Source: Methanosarcina sp. (GTDB lineage: Archaea > Halobacteriota > Methanosarcinia > Methanosarcinales > Methanosarcinaceae). Taken from it: 38,180 bases of DNA. Location: assembly GCA_003164755.1 (NCBI GenBank), contig PLUB01000070.1, positions 1 to 38,180 on the forward strand. The letters are read 5' to 3'. The notes beneath the pieces are model-generated. The model made no database searches. It was given only the letters and a program-made list of their open reading frames with translations, and was not told where the DNA came from. Position numbers and translations under genes: made by a program. Of the stretch, positions 31,838 through 38,180 are shown one piece after another (the first letter of the stretch is position 1; every line of letters starts with the position of its first letter).

Positions 31838-33247
31838 ATGCAAGAAATAAATGAAGAAAAAACAGAAAATGCAAAAAAAGAACTAACTCCTATGTCCGAA
31901 CAGCCTGCAGACGAGCGCAGAAAGAACTTCAATGAAGTAACTCTCGGATACACAAAAGAAGATGCCCTTGTCGAAGCTTCACGATGCCTCGCCTGCAAAG
32001 AGCCCAATTGTGTAGAAGGTTGTCCCGTAAATGTAGATATCCCAGGATTTATCAAACTGATCTGCAAGGAAGATTTTGCAGGGGCAATTGAAAAAATTAA
32101 AGACACAAACGCCCTTCCTGCGATCTGCGGTCGCATATGCCCCCAGGAAACCCAGTGCGAAGCATTCTGCGTGCTCGGAAAGAAAGGACAGCCTGTGGCA
32201 ATCGGAAGGCTCGAACGTTTCTGCGCCGATTTTGATAACAAGAAAGGCGGGAAGAGGCCTGAGGTCACGAAATCCACCGAAAAAAGAGTAGCTGTTGTCG
32301 GATCAGGGCCTGCAGGCCTTACTACCGCAGCAGATCTTGCAAAAATGGGGTACCGGGTTACAATTTTTGAGTCCCTTCACAAAGCTGGGGGAGTCCTGAG
32401 TTACGGCATACCGGAGTTCAGGCTGCCAAAAAAAATCGTGCAGCAGGAAATTGAGTATATAAGGCAGCTGGGGGTTGAATTCAAGACAAATTATATAATA
32501 GGCCGGATCAAGACCTTAGATGAACTCTATGATGAATTTGATGCTGTTTTCTTAGGAACTGGTGCAGGCCTCCCTAACTTTATGGGGATTCCGGGTGAAA
32601 ACTTTAGCGGGGTATATTCAGCAAATGAATTTCTGACCCGGGTAAACCTCATGAAAGCCTATGATCCTGCATATGATACAATGATACGGCGCGGAAAGCA
32701 TGTGGTAGTCGTTGGAGGTGGAAATGTAGCAATGGATGCTGCTCGTTCTGCTCTTCGACTGGGTGCCGACGAGGTAAGCATAGTATATCGCCGCGGAGAA
32801 GACGAGATGCCGGCGCGTAGGGAAGAAATCGCGCACGCTAAAGAAGAAGGCATTATATTCAGGCTTCTTACAAACCCTGTCCGCATCCTTGGCGATGAGA
32901 AGTTCAATGTCAAAGCCGTCGAATGCATCAAAATGGAACTTAGAGAACCTGATATATCAGGTAGAAGAAGCTCTGTACCTGTGGAAGGCTCGGAATTCAC
33001 AATCCCTGCAGACGTTGTAGTCATTGCCATAGGCACATCTCCAAACCCTATTATCTTTAAAGGCTCAGAAGGTCTTGAGCAAAACCAAAAGGGTACCGTA
33101 GTTGCAGATGAGGAAACCGGAGCAACCTCTAAATTTGGAGTCTTTGCAGGGGGAGATGTGGTCACAGGTGCAGCAACCGTAATCAGTGCAATGGGTGCAG
33201 GTAAAAAAGCTGCGAAGGCGATTTGTGAATATTTTAAAGGGAAGTGA
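31838..33247 (+). CDS. nfnB: NfnB/SudA: glutamate synthase small-chain-like subunit
   Basis: A 469-residue flavoprotein, large subunit of the Nfn complex. The N-terminal domain binds two [4Fe-4S] clusters through C50, C53, C58, C62 and C97, C101, C107, C111. An FAD-binding GSGPAG lies at 155-160 and an NADPH-binding GGGNVA at 293-298, then VVIAIGTSPNP and GVFAGGDVVTGAATV close the FAD site. The protein is often named glutamate synthase small chain, but no glutamate synthase large subunit is present and the neighbour is nfnA, so the Nfn role is favoured. AGGAG precedes the ATG. Base composition is more GC-rich than the flanks, as in core genes. Confidence 0.9.
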   Translation: MQEINEEKTENAKKELTPMSEQPADERRKNFNEVTLGYTKEDALVEASRCLACKEPNCVEGCPVNVDIPGFIKLICKEDFAGAIEKIKDTNALPAICGRICPQETQCEAFCVLGKKGQPVAIGRLERFCADFDNKKGGKRPEVTKSTEKRVAVVGSGPAGLTTAADLAKMGYRVTIFESLHKAGGVLSYGIPEFRLPKKIVQQEIEYIRQLGVEFKTNYIIGRIKTLDELYDEFDAVFLGTGAGLPNFMGIPGENFSGVYSANEFLTRVNLMKAYDPAYDTMIRRGKHVVVVGGGNVAMDAARSALRLGADEVSIVYRRGEDEMPARREEIAHAKEEGIIFRLLTNPVRILGDEKFNVKAVECIKMELREPDISGRRSSVPVEGSEFTIPADVVVIAIGTSPNPIIFKGSEGLEQNQKGTVVADEETGATSKFGVFAGGDVVTGAATVISAMGAGKKAAKAICEYFKGK

Positions 33248-33302
33248 AATCAGATAACAAAAAACTAAAATCAGATTAATTTGGTTTCGGCTCATAATTT
33301 TA

Positions 33303-33388
33303 ATATCTGTTTAATCGTTAATTGTTTACTCTTTGAGTCAGGTTCAATACTGACAATTCAACTGTAAACAATTAAGTATTTCAGATAT
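33303..33388. repeat. Long imperfect palindrome after nfnB
   Basis: ATATCTG (33303) and TTAATTGTTTAC (33318) pair with GTAAACAATTAA (33364) and CAGATAT (33382). An inner GTCAG/CTGAC stem (33337, 33350) closes an eight-base loop. About 86 bases form one long hairpin, 55 bases past the nfnB stop. It is too long for a simple terminator; a miniature element or a folded 3' end is possible. Confidence 0.65.
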
Positions 33389-33896
33389 CGTTTTTTTGGT
33401 AGTGTACAAAGTTGTTGAAAAGGAACTATGAAAGTTAAAAATTCTTTTAAATTTCAGGGGTGATTAGTTATTCTATCAACCGTTGCTTGAGTTCTTTGGA
33501 ACCATTTAGTGTTTTTAAATTAAATTATCGCTAAAAGAGAAATACCCCCCTTTTTGAAAAAATAGAGGTGCTGTGTTCTATGAATCAGGAATGACAGCAA
33601 CCTTTTCGGAAAAACTGCTATTTCTCATGTTTTTTAGTTAAGTTTATAGATTTTTTGTCCATAAGGTGATAAAGATAGCAATTTATTGGTATTGATATTG
33701 CACAGTTTTTAATAAAATCAAGCCCGTTGACTTTGGAAGTGAAAATTATTCTTTAGAAAATTGAAGATTAAATATCTTTGATTTCCTAATTTAACTACAT
33801 AAGTCATGTATAAGTAGATATTATATTTTATATTATATTTTTTCCAATTTTATCGACTTTGCTTATCTAGAATGATGAGAGTCCGTTGAAGTGCTA
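33389..33896. other. Intergenic
   Basis: AT-rich, no gene seen. Confidence 0.45.
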
Positions 33897-34873
33897 TTAT
33901 CTTTTCTTCAAGTCTTTCCCCTGTCTGAAAATTATCGATTCATTTTCCGAGTCAACAAAATGAATGGTAACATATGAAGTCCCTATTGCCATTGAAATAC
34001 CTGCACTTATCAGGGCTTTGTAAATTGCCGTGTTGAGCCGATTTTCTGAAATTCTGGTGCCCACATAATTTTCTATCCAGCATCTGACTTTGAACTGCAC
34101 TCTCAAGATACTCAAAAATCAGATTTCGCACGTGTTCAACATCCTGGCCATAGTATACAATGACAGAGGTCTCAACACGAAACATCCAGTCAGGCAGGAA
34201 ATAATTCGTGATAAGTCCCGTGCTGATTACAGAATTAGGTATTGCTACCTGACGGTTATACCTGGTTAAAATTCGAGTTGACAGCCAGTTGATATCTATA
34301 ACATCACTCCAGTATCGAGCTTTTCTATACGTATACGGTCTCTGATTCTTAAGGGGTTATAAATGGAAATTACAATCCCAGCAATTATGTTATCAAGTGT
34401 ATTCTGTGCTGCAAGTCCAATTACAATGCCACTATACCAAGAGCAGTAATGGATTGATGAAGTTTAGTCGTTGTGATTCCAAAATGCTCAAGAAGCACTA
34501 TTATGACAAAAAAACCCGATAATCAGCTGAAACATATATTGTATGGAGCGAACTGTTCGTTGGTCGATGTTTCCCAGATATGTCTCTTCCAGATTGTGCT
34601 GGTGCACCCTCGATATATACCAATCTGAAGTAATGGATATCAAACTAAGAATAATATATGCCCCTATACTCAAATAAATAAGAAAAGAGAAATTATTTAT
34701 GAGTCCTGCATAGATACTCCAAGACTCACTGAACATCCTTAGTGCAGATTGCATACCTAGCAAAATGATGAAACTCGGTAGGAAGATTTCTAAAAGGTTG
34801 AAGATCTTTTCGATAGCTCCTGATTTTGTCTTTTTGACTGCTAGCCAGAGCCAGCGATTCAGAATTAATCGAT
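33897..34873 (-). pseudogene. MscS-type mechanosensitive channel, frameshifted
   Basis: A small-conductance mechanosensitive channel gene in several frames. From about 34873: RWLWLAVKKTKSGAIEKIFN, IFLPSFIILLGMQSA, SFLIYLSIGAYIILSLISIT, HQHNLEETYLGNIDQRTVRS and MFQLIIGFF (membrane helices and linker). A shift near 34505 leads to pore-helix and beta-domain text (ILTRYNRQVAIPNSVIST-like around 34240-34280), then MFRVETSVIVYYGQDVEHVR, and another shift into the C-terminal alpha-beta domain ending at 33897. At least three shifts are needed to read it. Members release osmolytes on hypo-osmotic shock; this copy is not functional as read. Confidence 0.75.
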
Positions 34874-34942
34874 TATTATCGTAGTCATTTTGACGTTTAA
34901 CAGATTACTTAACCGAGTACAAATGAATAACTTATACGGTAG

Positions 34943-34955
34943 GTATATATAAAAA
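34943..34955 (+). promoter_or_regulatory. TATA box upstream of the AI-2E-type transporter
   Basis: GTATATATAAAAA, a strong archaeal TATA box, about 95 bp before ATG 35049. It predicts a start site near 34980 and a leader of about 70 bases. Confidence 0.45.
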
Positions 34956-35048
34956 CCACTGAAGATATGAATCAATCAAACATACTTCAACTTGTTATGA
35001 AAGAAAAAGCTCAGGTTATTGTCAACATATAGAGTGGAGTCACAAATC

Positions 35049-36134
35049 ATGAGCATTAATCGCAGTTCTTTACCGGCCAGAATCTTAGTGTATAGCACTT
35101 TTGTTGTTATCCTGACAGTTGGGATGAGAGAGATTGCTCCCATACTTACAACCATTCTTTTTTCTGTTTTTGCTGCACTGATTTTTACCCCTCATATCCG
35201 CTGGTTCAAAAGAAAGGGGATTCCTGGTGGATTGAGTGTCTTTCTAGTGATTCTTTTATTCGCTTTTATTGTTGCAGTCCTAGGGGTAGTGGTTGCCGGA
35301 GCCGCAATCCAGTTTGAGAACCAGATCCCAATCTATCAAACTCGGTTAATGGAGTTTATAGATATTCTCACACGTTATATTCCCTCACAAGGAGAGCTTT
35401 CTGCGAATTCGATTTTACGTGGTATTGCGTCAACTGTGATCTCTCTTATGTCGAGTATCATTCAGGGATTTTTGAATGCCGGGACAACAGCTGGGATTAT
35501 AATCCTTACGACCGCGTTCTTGTTGATAGACGCCTCCAATGCTCCTGAAAAAATGAATTCAAAATTTGAAACGCAATCCAAACTCCAAATGAGTATGAGT
35601 AAATTTGACAAGAATCTGGTAGGGTTTCTTGTCATTAAAGCAGAAACAAACTTTATCATCGCTGTTGGAATTACTATCGTTCTCCTAATAGGAGGTATTG
35701 ACTTTGCGATTCTCTGGGGCGTTCTTATATTTCTGCTCAGTTATATCCCCTACATTGGTCTCGTTTTAGCTTCAATTCCGCCCATAATGCTTGCACTGTT
35801 CAAGTATGGGCCTGTAGGTGCTCTTGCCGTTATTGTCGTTATCGCGATTGTTGATATGCTTGCAGAAAACGTTGTATTCCCTGCACTCGCAGGAAAGGGT
35901 CTGAAATTATCTACAGGCATCTTATTTCTGTCTCTGATCTATTGGAATTATGTGCTTGGAACTGCAGGTGTACTGCTTTCCATACCGCTTACAGTAATTT
36001 TAAAGATCTTATTTGAGAGTTTTGATGAAACAAAATGGCTGGCTAGATTGATGGGTCCAACTGAAGATATAGAGGAAAATAAAAAAACAGAGAATAAGGA
36101 GAATAAAATAGCGACCAGGTCAATGAGAAGGTGA
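35049..36134 (+). CDS. AI-2E family transporter (UPF0118/PerM-like)
   Basis: A 361-residue polytopic membrane protein. It has paired N-terminal helices (VYSTFVVILTVGM, then ILTTILFSVFAALIF), a soluble segment (about 85-150, ENQIPIYQTRLMEFIDIL) and C-terminal helices with FLLSYIPYIGLVLASIPPIM, KLSTGILFLSLIYWNYVLG and SIPLTVILKILFES, the family's conserved re-entrant and helix pattern. Members export varied substrates (autoinducer-2, sodium/proton exchange, amino acids); the one here is unknown. A Lys/Glu-rich tail follows. ATG 35049 with GGAG nine bases before is preferred to the frame start at 35019. Confidence 0.88.
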   Translation: MSINRSSLPARILVYSTFVVILTVGMREIAPILTTILFSVFAALIFTPHIRWFKRKGIPGGLSVFLVILLFAFIVAVLGVVVAGAAIQFENQIPIYQTRLMEFIDILTRYIPSQGELSANSILRGIASTVISLMSSIIQGFLNAGTTAGIIILTTAFLLIDASNAPEKMNSKFETQSKLQMSMSKFDKNLVGFLVIKAETNFIIAVGITIVLLIGGIDFAILWGVLIFLLSYIPYIGLVLASIPPIMLALFKYGPVGALAVIVVIAIVDMLAENVVFPALAGKGLKLSTGILFLSLIYWNYVLGTAGVLLSIPLTVILKILFESFDETKWLARLMGPTEDIEENKKTENKENKIATRSMRR

Positions 36135-36299
36135 CCGAGAACTGCCTGTCCTGATAAAAAAGCAGATTAAATCCGATATTTTCTTCTTGGCTTTTTTGAT
36201 TTCAATTCTTAATGTGTTATCATTATCTCACCACGAAAAGCTAATAAAAAAGAGTAGTTCAATTGGATATAGAGATGATAATAAACTAGAAATAATAAT
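36135..36299. other. Short intergenic
   Basis: No gene seen. Confidence 0.4.
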
Positions 36300-36488
36300 G
36301 TGGAATTATATTTCGCTGTTACAAAGCAAAAGGATTACTCTACAATTGCAATTAGTTTGATTGTATTTGCACTAATATCCCTCTATAATTCTTTTGCAAA
36401 GCATCATTTTCTGACCATTCTGCTTACGATTGGATTTTTTGTGAGGGTGACATTTTCAATAAGTGAGTCTCGTCGATATAATGCCTAA
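36300..36488 (+). CDS. Possible small membrane protein
   Basis: A 62-codon frame from GTG 36300 with two hydrophobic stretches (TIAISLIVFALISLY, then HFLTILLTIGFFVRVTF) and a polar end (SISESRRYNA). The composition is plausible for a two-helix membrane protein. No clear ribosome-binding site and no recognised family. It could be chance. Confidence 0.35.
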   Translation: MELYFAVTKQKDYSTIAISLIVFALISLYNSFAKHHFLTILLTIGFFVRVTFSISESRRYNA

Positions 36489-37192
36489 TTCTGCAACAAA
36501 GATGGTAACTATTCAAGCCTGGACAAATAATATATATAGCCATTTTACTGAGATTCAATGAGCAAATTTCGGTGGGCTGAAATTCCTCAATTACTGACTA
36601 CATGTCATATTTTTTATTTTTCATCAGATAGTAATCAGAAGTATTCATTACGCTAAAATAGACATAATCCAATTTACTTTGGATAGGCTGAATAGTTACA
36701 AGAGACGAAAAAATAAAGTCAAATACATAAATTAGCTGGAACGATTTAAACAGGATTCCCGAGATGAAAAAATAAAGAATAAATAGGAATACTTTGAAGA
36801 CGTTTGTATTTTTCTTTAAGGACAAATATGGAAAGTTTTATGAGTAAAGATTAATGTTGAAAAATTTAAACTCTTCAATACTCAAATGCATAGGAGTTTA
36901 TCAAAATTCTCCATAATTCATATACCATAAAGCACTCTTTTCAATGATTCTCAATTATATTTTTAGAATCTCAAATACTTGGATCGGATGTTAGGAGTAT
37001 TCTGGAAATAAAGATCATGTCCTTGAACTATTATCAACAACCTGAGATGAATTTTCATGAACATAAGAGTAAAGTCTTATTAGGACAGTGTTGCTATCAA
37101 ATACATAGATCTACTCATTTATTCCAGAATTGATCAATAAATAACGGACAAAATTAGGAGTTTAAATTGTCGCTTGAATTCTGAGGGTATAT
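36489..37192. other. Intergenic, weak minus-strand membrane frame
   Basis: A 75-codon minus frame (36598-36825) has two hydrophobic stretches (VFLFILYFFISGILF, then IYVFDFIFSSLVTI) and then KLDYVYFSVMNTSDYYL, which faintly recalls the pore region of two-helix ion channels but lacks the GYGD filter. It is treated as a possible channel remnant, not a gene. Confidence 0.3.
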
Positions 37193-38023
37193 ATGAATCG
37201 GGGGTACATAGCAAATTTAGTTACCAGAACAATAAAAGAATGGCTGGAAGATGATTCACTAACCTATAGTGCTGCGCTAGCATTTTATTTTGTATTAAGT
37301 CTTCCTGCCCTCCTGTTATTTTCAGTATCCTTAGGAAGTATTTTTTTAAGATCAAAAAATATTCAGGATGCTGTATTAAATTATCTGCAAGGAGTCGTTG
37401 ATAATAATATCATCAATATGATAATTGAACTTTTCGACCATATTCCAAAGATAAATTCCATCTCAATAAGCATATTAATTGGTTTTCTCCTCCTCCTCTG
37501 GAGTGCAAGTAATATTTTCTGGCACTTAAAAAAATTCCTTGAGAGAGCTTGGGATATTAAACCTGCTGAATCCAATAATATTAAAGAATTCATAAGAGAT
37601 ACAATAGTATCCTGTTTCATAGTTATAGTTTTTGGAGGGCTGCTAGTGATGAGCATCATTATCGAGGGTTTTGTTTATATGGGTTCAAATTTACTCCAAA
37701 GATTTTTACCTTTCTCACCTGTAATTGCTGATTATGCAAGTTCTATAGCTGGTTTTCTTATTCTGTTGCTGTTTTTCATTCTTACATATAAAATACTCCC
37801 AAATTCAAGTCTCGATTTCAAGTTTATCTTTGTAGGATCACTTGTAACAGTAATTCTTATAACAATAGGCAAATATGCTGTTATACTTTTCTTAGCATAT
37901 AGTAATCCTCTAAGCGTCTACGGAGCAATAGGATCCACAATCGGATTATTCCTTTTAATTTTTTATTCCTCAATTATGATTACAATTGGTGCAGAGTTCA
38001 CAAAAGTTTATTCGAAATTTTAA
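37193..38023 (+). CDS. YihY/BrkB-family (UPF0761) membrane protein
   Basis: A 276-residue protein with six predicted membrane helices. The family marks are TYSAALAFYFVLSLPALLL near the start (the S-A-A-x-A-F-Y motif), LLLLWSASNIFWHLKKFLER with AWDIK, and a C-terminal SVYGAIGSTIGLFLLIFYSS, followed by GAEFTKVYSKF. Function in archaea is unknown; the old label ribonuclease BN is wrong for this family. The start is ATG 37193 after GAGGGT. It lies about 1 kb downstream of the AI-2E-type transporter; the two are probably separate transcription units. Confidence 0.9.
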   Translation: MNRGYIANLVTRTIKEWLEDDSLTYSAALAFYFVLSLPALLLFSVSLGSIFLRSKNIQDAVLNYLQGVVDNNIINMIIELFDHIPKINSISISILIGFLLLLWSASNIFWHLKKFLERAWDIKPAESNNIKEFIRDTIVSCFIVIVFGGLLVMSIIIEGFVYMGSNLLQRFLPFSPVIADYASSIAGFLILLLFFILTYKILPNSSLDFKFIFVGSLVTVILITIGKYAVILFLAYSNPLSVYGAIGSTIGLFLLIFYSSIMITIGAEFTKVYSKF

Positions 38024-38180
38024 GATTCCTGCTTCTATGAAAATTCCATTAGCCTCGAAGATTCCTAAAATAATCATGTAGATAATCAAAGAATATTTCT
38101 GTGATAATATTCCAATAGCTGCTACTAAGATTTGTATGGTCTTTACAAGGATAATTAGGGTTCCGTTGCAAAAAATCTAA
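38024..38180. other. Window end
   Basis: 157 bases after the YihY-family gene; nothing supported. Confidence 0.4.

Noticed and set aside
31456..32277. Long minus-strand frame of 273 codons
   Set aside because: Antisense to nfnA and nfnB, both of which have all their cofactor motifs.
31838..33247. Annotation as glutamate synthase small chain
   Set aside because: No glutamate synthase large subunit; partner nfnA and the spacing support the Nfn/Sud complex.

Overview
The window reads as a chromosomal segment of a Methanosarcina-type archaeon, probably close to M. barkeri. Supporting evidence: archaeal information-processing genes (ribosomal protein S3Ae, the large subunit of replication factor C with a PCNA-binding tail), methanogen-typical families (DUF1638, YVTN/DUF11/PKD surface proteins, a SPASM radical SAM enzyme), archaeal TATA boxes, and a bacterial-type seryl-tRNA synthetase, known in M. 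barkeri alongside the methanogen-type enzyme. Coding density is low. The intergenic DNA is AT-rich and full of decayed genes, so much of the value here is recognising broken genes through their frameshifts and stops.

Layout. 1-8.9 kb: a GNAT acetyltransferase remnant, two eroded YVTN beta-propeller surface-protein genes (one with a TPR tail, one with Ig-like/DUF11 repeats), an intact DUF1638 gene, a broken secreted pentapeptide gene and a frameshifted TIR/deoxyribosyltransferase-like gene on the minus strand. 8.9-11.5 kb: S3Ae and a SPASM radical SAM enzyme, both minus. 11.5-13.1 kb: IS66 and IS200/IS605 remnants side by side. 13.3-15.1 kb: rfcL. 15.2-17.7 kb (minus unless noted): a JAMM-pentapeptide fusion split by a TAA, a PrsW-like remnant (plus), a UspA remnant and a PPOX flavoprotein. 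19-20.6 kb: nadA and a DUF5661 gene. 21.5-22.7 kb: a two-gene SatD/membrane-protein operon with a palindromic operator candidate. 23-24.2 kb: serS with a terminator. 24.7-30.9 kb: a second IS200 remnant, a secreted propeller protein, small membrane-protein remnants, a RelE-like fragment and an HxlR-regulator pseudogene. 31-33.2 kb: the nfnA-nfnB operon. 33.3-38 kb: a long palindrome, an MscS pseudogene, an AI-2E-family transporter and a YihY-family membrane protein.

Working units. Intact metabolic functions are NAD biosynthesis (nadA), NAD(P)H/ferredoxin redox balancing (nfnAB) and a flavin-binding oxidoreductase. Candidate undescribed systems are: (1) the SatD-like operon, whose first protein looks like a class III cyclase-type palm domain fused to a helix-turn-helix, coupled to a small membrane protein and preceded by an inverted repeat; (2) a family of at least six dispersed hairpin elements carrying a TATA-like core, mostly near surface-protein genes; (3) a shared upstream block of about 190 bp found both before the TIR-like gene and before a tiny open reading frame 19 kb away.
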